Positions 37,027-43,301 of a stretch of DNA of 43,301 bases are shown here, piece by piece; the first letter of the stretch is position 1, and the number at the start of each line of letters is the position of its first letter. The notes beneath the pieces were generated by a model that saw only the letters and a list, made by a program, of their open reading frames with translations, was not told the DNA's origin and ran no database searches. The translations under genes were made by a program, and so were the position numbers. Location: positions 1-43,301 of the forward strand of contig JAMLIT010000031.1 of the NCBI GenBank assembly GCA_023954035.1. Direction: 5' to 3'. This stretch comes from Burkholderiaceae bacterium (GTDB taxonomy: Bacteria; Pseudomonadota; Gammaproteobacteria; Burkholderiales; Burkholderiaceae_C).

Positions 37027-37485
37027 TCAGGCGAGTTCCGCGATCAGTTCGATTTCCACGCAGGCGCCCATCGGGATCTGCGCCACACCAAAGGCGCTGC
37101 GGGCATGGACGCCGGATTCGCCAAACACCTGCCCGAACAATTCGCTGGCTCCGTTGGTGACCAGGTGCTGCTCGGTGAACTCGGCGGTGGAATTGACCAG
37201 GCTCATCAGTTTGACGATGCGCTTGACCTGGTTCAGGTCGCCGCCGGCCGCCGCCTGCAGCGTTCCCATGAGGTCGATGGCGATGGCGCGCGCAGCGGCC
37301 TTGCCCTCGTCGGTGGACAGGTTTCGGCCCAGTTGCCCCACCCAGGGCTTGCCATCCTTGCGCGCAATGTGGCCGCTGAGGAACACCAGCTTGCCGGTCT
37401 GCACATAAGGCACGTACGCGGCGGCGGGCACCGAGACCGGCGGCAGGGTGATGTTCAGTTCCTTGAGTTTTTCGTAGACGTTCAT
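37027..37485 (-). CDS. RidA family protein
   Basis: A 152-aa member of the RidA/YjgF/UK114 family, whose well-known members deaminate reactive enamine/imine intermediates from amino-acid metabolism. The trimer-forming fold is recognisable in GKLVFLSGHIARKDGKPWVG and FGVAQIPMGACVEIELIAEL. The catalytic Arg of RidA proper (in the CRV/SR motif near the C-terminus) does not appear in the usual SRxxV form, where SAFGVAQIP stands, so it probably belongs to a Rid subgroup with another role. The start at 37485 has GAGGAAC upstream. It converges on the chemoreceptor gene with 28 bases between stops. Confidence 0.85.
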   Translation of the reverse strand: MNVYEKLKELNITLPPVSVPAAAYVPYVQTGKLVFLSGHIARKDGKPWVGQLGRNLSTDEGKAAARAIAIDLMGTLQAAAGGDLNQVKRIVKLMSLVNSTAEFTEQHLVTNGASELFGQVFGESGVHARSAFGVAQIPMGACVEIELIAELA

Positions 37486-37551
37486 GGCAGGTTCCTCGGA
37501 GTCGATAAACAGCCGATGGTACACAGCCATCCCGTCCCCGCTGCTGGGCAG

Positions 37552-37557
37552 TAGCAT
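37552..37557 (+). promoter_or_regulatory. -10-like box for comEC
   Basis: TAGCAT ends 6 bases before the comEC ATG, with no ribosome-binding sequence, the same spacing as at queG and coaBC. Confidence 0.3.
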
Positions 37558-37563
37558 CCGCGG

Positions 37564-40083
37564 ATGTCCACCGACACTGCGCCCCACGTGCTCGCCGAGC
37601 CGGTCGCCGGGTCGCCTCCCGCTGGAGCGCACGCGCGGTCGCGGCGCAATGCCCTGCGCGCCCCAGCGGGGTGGTGGGTGCCCGCCCTGTGGGGCGTGGT
37701 CGCCGGCTCTGCGTTGCAGATCCAGCAGCCGGCATTATGGAATTTCATGGCCTACGGCGCGTGCGCGCTTGGGGCGCTGGTTGTTGGTCTTGTCGCAGTC
37801 GTGCTGCGCAGGAACCCCGCTTGCCTGACCAGCGCGCTGGTTCTGGGGGCGGCGACTCTGGCGGTGTTTGCCATTTGCGGGCTGCGCTCCCTGCACTTTT
37901 CCAGGACCGCGCTGGACCCCGCGCTCGAAGGCCAGGATATCGTCATCGTCGCCGTGGTTTCGGGTTTGCCGCAGCCTATGGAGGTTGGCGTACGCTTTCG
38001 CGTGCGCGTGCTCGGAGGCGAACGGGAAGGCGCCCCGGTGCAACTTCCCGAAACGATCGATTTGGGCTGGTACCGCGACACCGGCGATGACCTGGACCAA
38101 CCCGGTGGCGCGGTCGCGTCGTCGACAACACCCCATGCGGGCGAACGCTGGCGGATGACGGTGCGCCTGAAAGCGCCGCACGGCGCGCGCAATCCGCACG
38201 GGTTCGACTACGAGCTTTTCCAGTGGGAACAGGGCGTGCAGGCGGTAGGCTACGTCCGCGCGGGACCCCAGGACGCGCCACCCGAGCGGCTCGATGCCGT
38301 CATGCGCTACCCGCTGCTGTTGCTGCGCGAGCGCGTGCGGGACGCCATCCTCGCCGAACTCGCAGCCATCTCCGAAGGCCCTGCCGATCTGCGCGCCGCC
38401 GGCGTCGTGGCGGCGCTGGTGACTGGAGACCAGCGCGCCATCGACCGCAGCGACTGGAACGTGTTCCGCGCCACCGGCGTCTCGCACCTGGTCAGCATTT
38501 CGGGGCTGCACATCACGCTGTTCGCCTGGCTGGCAACCCAGGGCCTGGGAGCCTTGTGGCGCCGCGCGCCGCGCCTGTGCCTCGTGATTCCAGCGCAGTG
38601 GGCGGGGCTGCTGGGCGGCTTGGTGCTGGCGGCCTTGTATGCACTTTTTAGCGGCTGGGGCGTGCCGGCCCAGCGCACGGTGCTGATGCTCGCGGTGGTG
38701 GTGGGCTTGCGACTGGCAGGGCGGCGCTGGCCGTGGCCTCATGTCTGGCTGCTCGCCTGCGCAGCCGTGGTCTTGCAAGATCCCTGGGCCTTGCTGCAGG
38801 CCGGTTTCTGGCTCAGTTTTGTGGCAGTAGGGGTGCTATTTGCTATTAATCCAATAGCTGGAAACGATTCCAGGGAAAGCGCTGGAGCCAGATTTTGCTC
38901 AATGTTTCGGGAGCAGTGGAGCGTGACGGTCGCATTGGCGCCCCTCACGCTCCTGCTGTTCGGCCAGGTGTCGCTGGTGGGTTTTCTGGCCAACCTGGTG
39001 GCGATTCCCTGGGTGACGCTCGTGGTCACACCGCTGGCGTTCGCCGGCGTGCTGTGGGCGCCGCTGTGGCATGTAGCTGCGTGGTGTGTGCAGGCGCTGG
39101 GCTGGTTTCTTGGACTGCTCGCCGCGTTTCCATGGGCGCAGTTCGAGGTGGCTGCGGCGCCACTGTGGGCGGGCTTGGCCGCGGTGCTGGGCGGGGTGCT
39201 GCTGGCCGCGCGGCTGCCGTGGTCGGTGCGGCTGGCGGGCCTGCCCCTGTGCCTTCCGGTACTGCTGTGGCAGGCGCCGCGTCCACCGCAGGGCGCGTTC
39301 GAATTGCTCGCTGCCGACATCGGCCAAGGCAACGCCGTGCTGGTGCGCACCGCCCGGCACGCCCTGCTGTACGACGCCGGGCCGCGCTACAGCCTGAGCA
39401 GCGACGCGGGCGAGCGGGTGCTGGTGCCGCTGCTGCGCAGCTTGGGCGAGCGCCTGGACAGGGTGATGCTCAGCCACCGTGACAGCGACCACACGGGTGG
39501 CGCTGCTGCCGTGCTGGCGCAGCAGCCTCAGGCGACGCTTACCGGTTCCCTGGGTGGGGAAACCGAATTGCTCGCCGAGCGCGCATGGACGCCTTGCGTG
39601 GCCGGGCAGACCTGGCGCTGGGACGGCGTGCAGTTCGAGGTGTTGCATCCCGTGCCGTCCCTGGCGCAGGAAGTCTCGCGCGGCGACAAACCCAACGCGC
39701 AAAGCTGCGTGCTGCGGGTGCAAGGCGCACGGGGCAGCGCGCTTCTGGCCGGCGATATCGAGCAGCCGCAAGAGCAGGCCATGGTCAAACGCGGCACGCG
39801 CCTGGCAGCCGACGTGTTGCTGGTGCCGCACCACGGCAGCAAGACGTCCTCGAGTGCGGCTTTTCTCTCTGCGGTGCAGCCTAAAATTGCCCTGGTGCAG
39901 GCCGCCTATCGCAGCCGCTTTGGCCACCCCGCGCCGCAGGTGCTGCAGCGCCTGCGGGCGCAGGGCGCGCGCGTGGTGGATTCGCCGCACTGCGGCGCTG
40001 CGACCTGGCGGTCGGATGCGCCAGAACAGATCCGCTGCGAGCGCGAGGTGGCGCGGCGCTATTGGCAGCACCAGCCGCCCTGA
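37564..40083 (+). CDS. comEC: DNA internalization competence protein ComEC/Rec2
   Basis: An 839-aa inner-membrane channel for single-stranded DNA in natural transformation. The N-terminal DUF4131 part and the central Competence domain carry multiple helices, with HLVSISGLHITLFAWLATQG as a recognisable segment. The C-terminal metallo-beta-lactamase domain (from about residue 575) has DIGQGNAVLVRT, LSHRDSDHTGG and VPHHGSKTSSS, the metal-binding set. Between residues about 423 and 445 lies an unusual insertion (AINPIAGNDSRESAGARFCS) encoded by a degenerate copy of the dispersed repeat, read in frame. Whether the protein remains functional is not known, but no frameshift is present. Confidence 0.92.
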   Translation: MSTDTAPHVLAEPVAGSPPAGAHARSRRNALRAPAGWWVPALWGVVAGSALQIQQPALWNFMAYGACALGALVVGLVAVVLRRNPACLTSALVLGAATLAVFAICGLRSLHFSRTALDPALEGQDIVIVAVVSGLPQPMEVGVRFRVRVLGGEREGAPVQLPETIDLGWYRDTGDDLDQPGGAVASSTTPHAGERWRMTVRLKAPHGARNPHGFDYELFQWEQGVQAVGYVRAGPQDAPPERLDAVMRYPLLLLRERVRDAILAELAAISEGPADLRAAGVVAALVTGDQRAIDRSDWNVFRATGVSHLVSISGLHITLFAWLATQGLGALWRRAPRLCLVIPAQWAGLLGGLVLAALYALFSGWGVPAQRTVLMLAVVVGLRLAGRRWPWPHVWLLACAAVVLQDPWALLQAGFWLSFVAVGVLFAINPIAGNDSRESAGARFCSMFREQWSVTVALAPLTLLLFGQVSLVGFLANLVAIPWVTLVVTPLAFAGVLWAPLWHVAAWCVQALGWFLGLLAAFPWAQFEVAAAPLWAGLAAVLGGVLLAARLPWSVRLAGLPLCLPVLLWQAPRPPQGAFELLAADIGQGNAVLVRTARHALLYDAGPRYSLSSDAGERVLVPLLRSLGERLDRVMLSHRDSDHTGGAAAVLAQQPQATLTGSLGGETELLAERAWTPCVAGQTWRWDGVQFEVLHPVPSLAQEVSRGDKPNAQSCVLRVQGARGSALLAGDIEQPQEQAMVKRGTRLAADVLLVPHHGSKTSSSAAFLSAVQPKIALVQAAYRSRFGHPAPQVLQRLRAQGARVVDSPHCGAATWRSDAPEQIRCEREVARRYWQHQPP
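38831..38897 (-). repeat. Palindromic AGCGCTTA repeat, copy g, inside comEC
   Basis: Read on the minus strand it gives TGGCTCCAGCGCTT, a diverged middle, then CCAGCTATT and TTAATAGC. The match to the family is partial but keeps the order of the blocks, and the open frame of comEC runs through it. Confidence 0.6.
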
Positions 40084-40110
40084 AGCCGACGGGCTTTCGC
40101 GGGCCGCTTG

Positions 40111-40128
40111 CACGGACTTCCCTCCGTG
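40111..40128. terminator. Possible bidirectional terminator hairpin between comEC and VF530 gene
   Basis: CACGGA and TCCGTG form a six-base stem with a six-base loop in the 70-base gap between convergent stop codons. No T run follows on either side, so the call is weak. Confidence 0.35.
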
Positions 40129-40153
40129 GGCCTTAGTTGCGGGCCGCGCTCCG

Positions 40154-40468
40154 CTAGCCCGCGGTGCGGCGCCGCTCGCGCAGCATGAAGAGGTACAGGC
40201 TTTCGAGCCTGGCGCGCGCCCAGGGCGTCCTGCGCAGGAATTTCAGGCTTGAGGCGACGCTGGGGTCGTGTTGAAAGCAGCGCACCGGCAGCCTTTCGGC
40301 CAGGCCGGGCCAGCCGTAATGGAGGACGAGCGCGCGCACCATGGCATCCAACGTGACGCCGTGCAAGGGGTTGTGGCGCTGCGCCGTGGGCTCAGCAGGC
40401 GGCGCGGGAGGCGCTGACTGGGTCACCAGGCACTTGGCTGGGGCCGTGCCCGCGCTATGGGGCTTCAC
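40154..40468 (-). CDS. VF530 family protein
   Basis: A 104-aa protein whose C-terminal 70 residues match the VF530 (DUF2132) family: NPLHGVTLDAMVRALVLHYG, the CFQHDPSVASSLKFLRRTPW segment, and ARLESLYLFML. Members are small DNA-binding-like helical proteins without assigned function. The N-terminal 35 residues are Ala/Pro-rich and unlikely to be folded. The start given is a GTG at 40468, which overlaps the end of bfr by 14 bases; a GTG at 40424-40426 would also be possible. The overlap suggests co-transcription and coupling with bfr. Confidence 0.8.
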   Translation of the reverse strand: MKPHSAGTAPAKCLVTQSAPPAPPAEPTAQRHNPLHGVTLDAMVRALVLHYGWPGLAERLPVRCFQHDPSVASSLKFLRRTPWARARLESLYLFMLRERRRTAG

Positions 40469-40931
40469 CCATCTGCGATTGCAGATAGTTCTGCAATCGC
40501 ACTTTGGAGATCAGATCGATTTGCGTCTCCAGAAAATCGATGTGTTCCTCGGTATCGTCCAAGATTTTGCGCAGCAGGTCGCGCGAAACATAGTCACGCA
40601 CCGATTCGCAATGCGCCATGCCTTCCTTGACGGTGGTCTGCGCGCTGCGCTCCAGTGCCAGATCGCAGGCCAGCAGTTCGGGCACGTCCTCGCCTACCAT
40701 CAGCTTGCCCAGGTCTTGCAGGTTCGGCAGGCCGTCGAGCATGAAAATGCGGTCCATCAGCCAATCGGCGTGCTTCATCTCGCCCATGGACTCGTCGTAT
40801 TCCTTCTTCGCCAGCTTGCCAAAACCCCAGTGCTTGAGCATGCGGTAGTGCAAGAAATACTGGTTGATGGCAGTCAGCTCGTTCTTGAGCTGGGCCTGAA
40901 GGTAGCTGATCACTTTGGCATCGCCTTGCAT
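40455..40931 (-). CDS. bfr: Bacterioferritin
   Basis: A 158-aa haem-containing iron-storage subunit that assembles into a 24-mer. The ferroxidase residues E18, E51, H54, E94 and H130 and the haem ligand M52 can all be placed (NELTAINQYFLH, MGEMKHADWL, LALERSAQ, DTEEHIDFLETQ). Position 127, Glu in E. coli Bfr, is Thr here with Glu at 128 and 129. The start at 40931 (MQGDAKVI) is the family N-terminus; the open frame continues upstream through sequence that is not homologous. It is divergent from ahpC, and the 177-base spacer holds an OxyR-like site, so the two iron and peroxide defence genes may share control. Confidence 0.94.
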   Translation of the reverse strand: MQGDAKVISYLQAQLKNELTAINQYFLHYRMLKHWGFGKLAKKEYDESMGEMKHADWLMDRIFMLDGLPNLQDLGKLMVGEDVPELLACDLALERSAQTTVKEGMAHCESVRDYVSRDLLRKILDDTEEHIDFLETQIDLISKVRLQNYLQSQMGEAP

Positions 40932-41001
40932 ACGGGCTCCCATTCTTGCGCTGCGTAAAGCGCCATTGTGCGGCACCTCGCCGCAGCGGGAGGGGCGCAA
41001 A

Positions 41002-41038
41002 ATAGATAAAAGGTATCGATATGATGAAATCAATTGAT
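41002..41038 (+). promoter_or_regulatory. OxyR-like binding site upstream of ahpC
   Basis: Four tetranucleotides at seven-base spacing read ATAG, GTAT, ATGA and TGAT at 41002, 41013, 41024 and 41035; the OxyR consensus is ATAG-N7-CTAT-N7-ATAG-N7-CTAT. The regular spacing, with partial matches, and the position 70 bases before ahpC support the call; the AhpC function fits. Confidence 0.5.
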
Positions 41039-41108
41039 TGGTTTTATTTATGGATCTTGTCTAGACTTGCACCGTCTTCAGTTCATTTCAACGAAAGGAA
41101 TCGCAACA

Positions 41109-41672
41109 ATGTCTCTGATCAACACGCAAGTCCAGCCCTTCAAGACCCAGGCCTTTCACAACGGCAAGTTCGTTGAGGTGACCGACCAGACGCTCAAGGG
41201 CAAGTGGTCCGTCATCATCTTCATGCCGGCTGCCTTCACCTTCAACTGCCCGACCGAAGTCGAAGATGCTGCCGACAACTACGCAGAATTCCAGAAGGCT
41301 GGCGCCGAGGTTTACATCGTCACCACCGACACGCATTTTTCGCACAAGGTCTGGCACGAAACTTCGCCCGCCGTTGGCAAGGCCAAGTTCCTGTTGGTGG
41401 GCGACCCCACGCACCAGCTGACGCGCGCGTTCGACGTGCACATCGACGAGGAAGGCCTGGCGCTGCGCGGCACCTTCATTGTCAATCCCGACGGTCAGAT
41501 CAAGACCATGGAAGTGCATTCCAACGAAATTGCCCGTGATGTGAAGGAAACCCTGCGCAAGCTCAAGGCGGCCCAGTACACCGCTGCGCATCCTGGCGAA
41601 GTCTGCCCGGCCAAATGGAAGGAAGGCGAGAAGACCATTGCTCCTTCGCTGGACCTGGTCGGCAAGATCTAA
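41109..41672 (+). CDS. ahpC: Alkyl hydroperoxide reductase subunit C
   Basis: A 187-aa typical 2-Cys peroxiredoxin that reduces hydrogen peroxide and organic peroxides. The peroxidatic Cys47 is in [11 protein letters not shown] and the resolving Cys166 in [16 protein letters not shown], both at the E. coli positions; the C-terminus [10 protein letters not shown] is identical in style. The ATG at 41109 has AAAGGAA about 8 bases upstream. It is followed by a strong terminator and then ahpF, its reductase, so read-through or partial termination would set the ratio of C to F. Confidence 0.97.
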   Translation: MSLINTQVQPFKTQAFHNGKFVEVTDQTLKGKWSVIIFMPAAFTFNCPTEVEDAADNYAEFQKAGAEVYIVTTDTHFSHKVWHETSPAVGKAKFLLVGDPTHQLTRAFDVHIDEEGLALRGTFIVNPDGQIKTMEVHSNEIARDVKETLRKLKAAQYTAAHPGEVCPAKWKEGEKTIAPSLDLVGKI

Positions 41673-41698
41673 GCGCACCCCGCCAAGCGCGCCAAGTC

Positions 41699-41727
41699 GC
41701 CCGGGTGCCTGGCGCCCGGGCTTTTTT
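41699..41727 (+). terminator. Rho-independent terminator or attenuator between ahpC and ahpF
   Basis: GCCCGGG and CCCGGGC form a GC-rich stem followed by TTTTTT. Located between ahpC and ahpF, it should lower ahpF expression relative to ahpC. Confidence 0.8.
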
Positions 41728-41760
41728 ACGCCCAAAAATCAAAATTTCAGGAGTTCTGCC

Positions 41761-43301
41761 ATGCTCGACGACACACTCAAAACCCAGCTCAAAGCCTATC
41801 TGGAGCGCCTGCAGCGCCCGGTGGAACTGGTGGCCACGCTGGACGACAGCGCCACGTCGAACGAGCTGCGCGAGCTGCTGGAAGACATCCGCGCCCAGTC
41901 GGACAGGATCACCGTGGTCGAGAAGAACGCGCTGGATGTGCGCAAGCCCTCGTTCCTTATCACCAGCCCCGGGCAAGACACGGGTGTGCGCTTTGCCGGT
42001 GTCCCACTGGGCCATGAGTTCACCTCGCTGGTGCTGGCGCTCCTGCAGGTCGGCGGCCACCCTTCCAAGGAAGCAGCGGATCTGCTGGAGCAGGTGCGCG
42101 GGCTCGAGGGTGACTTCCATTTCGAGACCTATTACTCGCTCTCGTGCCACAACTGCCCCGACGTGGTGCAGGCGCTGAACCTGATGAGCGTGCTGAATCC
42201 GCGCATCACGCACACCGCCATCGATGGCGGCGTGTTCCAGAGCGAAATAGAAGCGCGTGAAATCATGGGCGTGCCCACCGTGTTTCTGAACGGCGAGCGC
42301 TTTGGCCAGGGCCGAATGGAGCTGGCCGAAATCGTCGCCAAAATCGACACCGGCAGCGGCGCACGCGAAGCCGCCAAGCTCAGCGGCAAGGCGCCATTCG
42401 ACGTGCTCATCGTCGGCGGTGGCCCCGCCGGCGCGGCGGCGGCGGTGTACGCGGCGCGCAAGGGCATTCGCACCGGCGTTGCTGCCGAGCGTTTCGGCGG
42501 CCAGGTACTGGACACTGTGGGCATCGACAATTTCCTTTCTGTGCAACACACCGAAGGTCCGCAGTTTGCCGCTGCGATGGAGCGCCACGTGCGCGACTAC
42601 GAAGTCGACATCATGAATCTGCAGCGCGCCACGCGGCTGGTGCCCGCCAGCAGCGCGGGCGGCCTGATTGAAGTCCAGTTTGAAAACGGCGCGAGCCTGA
42701 AGAGCCGCACGGTCATCATTTCCACCGGCGCGCGCTGGCGCAACATGAACGTGCCGGGCGAGGAGAAGTACCGCACCAAGGGCGTGACCAACTGCCCGCA
42801 CTGCGACGGTCCGCTGTTCAAGGGAAAGCACGTGGCGGTGATTGGCGGCGGCAACTCGGGCGTGGAGGCTGCGATTGACCTGGCGGGGGTGGTGGCGCGC
42901 GTGACCGTGCTCGAATTTGCGCCTGAACTCAAGGCCGACGCGGTGCTGCAGAGGAAGCTCCTGAGCATGCCCAACGTCACCGTCATCACCAACGCACAAA
43001 CCACGGAGGTGGTGGGCGACGGCAGCAAGGTGACGGGGTTGAACTACACCGACCGCGCCACCGGCGAAGCGCAGGACATCGCGCTCGAAGGCGTTTTCGT
43101 GCAGATTGGCCTGCTGCCCAACACCGACTGGCTCAAGGGCACGGTCGAGCTGTCGCGCTTTGGCGAAGTCCAGATCGACGGCCACGGCCGTACCGACGTG
43201 CCGGGCGTGTTCGCTGCCGGCGACTGCACCACGGTGCCGTTCAAGCAGATCGTGATTGCGGCGGGCGATGGGGCCAAGGCGGCGCTGTCGGCCTTTGATC
43301 A
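41761..43301 (+). CDS. ahpF: Alkyl hydroperoxide reductase subunit F (3' end outside window)
   Basis: A flavoprotein disulfide reductase that passes electrons from NADH to AhpC. The window contains 513 codons and ends inside the gene; E. coli AhpF has 521 residues, so only the last few residues are missing. The N-terminal double thioredoxin-like domain has the CxxC in [15 protein letters not shown] (about residue 129). The FAD domain starts [18 protein letters not shown], the redox Cys pair is in [10 protein letters not shown], and the NADH domain has [17 protein letters not shown]. The final part, [19 protein letters not shown], is also typical. AGGAG precedes the ATG by 7 bases. Confidence 0.96.
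   Translation, partial: MLDDTLKTQLKAYLERLQRPVELVATLDDSATSNELRELLEDIRAQSDRITVVEKNALDVRKPSFLITSPGQDTGVRFAGVPLGHEFTSLVLALLQVGGHPSKEAADLLEQVRGLEGDFHFETYYSLSCHNCPDVVQALNLMSVLNPRITHTAIDGGVFQSEIEAREIMGVPTVFLNGERFGQGRMELAEIVAKIDTGSGAREAAKLSGKAPFDVLIVGGGPAGAAAAVYAARKGIRTGVAAERFGGQVLDTVGIDNFLSVQHTEGPQFAAAMERHVRDYEVDIMNLQRATRLVPASSAGGLIEVQFENGASLKSRTVIISTGARWRNMNVPGEEKYRTKGVTNCPHCDGPLFKGKHVAVIGGGNSGVEAAIDLAGVVARVTVLEFAPELKADAVLQRKLLSMPNVTVITNAQTTEVVGDGSKVTGLNYTDRATGEAQDIALEGVFVQIGLLPNTDWLKGTVELSRFGEVQIDGHGRTDVPGVFAAGDCTTVPFKQIVIAAGDGAKAALSAFD

Overview
The window looks like chromosomal DNA of a high-GC betaproteobacterium of the order Burkholderiales, most probably family Comamonadaceae. The grounds are the gene content (a DUF455 ferritin-like protein, a VF530-family protein, dapA next to bamC, Cys-type KdsA, alternative GTG/TTG starts) and a palindromic intergenic repeat whose core reads AGCGCTTA...TAAGCGCT. 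I associate that repeat with this family from memory, so genus is not assigned. No rRNA, tRNA, CRISPR array, prophage or transposase gene was seen. There is no gene-free stretch above 300 bases; the longest, 19859-20135, holds a -10-like box and an unexplained leader.

Layout. 135-2807 (minus): glycine-zipper lipoprotein, cupin, amiC and tsaE. 2853-3932: divergent queG, followed by a repeat copy split by a 163-bp palindromic MITE-like element. 4160-8669: AEC permease, xerD, and two tandem degenerate EAL-HDOD proteins. 8753-11182: DUF455 gene divergent from gamma-carbonic anhydrase plus hslO, over a palindromic -10 element. 11295-15801 (minus): pyrG-kdsA-DUF1330-eno-ftsB. 15912-18699: coaBC, a small membrane protein, dut, and a glycine-zipper lipoprotein. 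18708-20402: SlyD-like PPIase, a hypothetical gene and a small Ala/Pro-rich lipoprotein. 20584-24678 (minus): MFS transporter, a 48-aa membrane peptide, a methyltransferase, dapA and bamC.

24787-35075 is the accessory-looking part. The topoisomerase IV genes parE and parC are separated by a BrnT/BrnA toxin-antitoxin pair and a Type III-like restriction-modification pair (mod, res). The R-M pair lies between two same-orientation copies of the repeat, and the mod gene carries a lower-GC central block where the target-recognition domain should be.

35172-43301: a chemoreceptor ending in a DWESF pentapeptide, ridA, comEC (with a degenerate repeat copy read in frame), a VF530 gene overlapping bfr, and ahpC-ahpF behind an OxyR-like site; ahpF runs off the end of the window.

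Two patterns cut across the window. The palindromic repeat occurs at least seven times and touches genes repeatedly: it supplies the queG stop codon, the start codon of a methyltransferase, a -10-like box for parC, a possible two-way terminator and a peptide inside ComEC. Many operon-leading genes also have a TACAAT-like hexamer 6-9 bases before the start codon and no Shine-Dalgarno sequence, which suggests leaderless or near-leaderless mRNAs.
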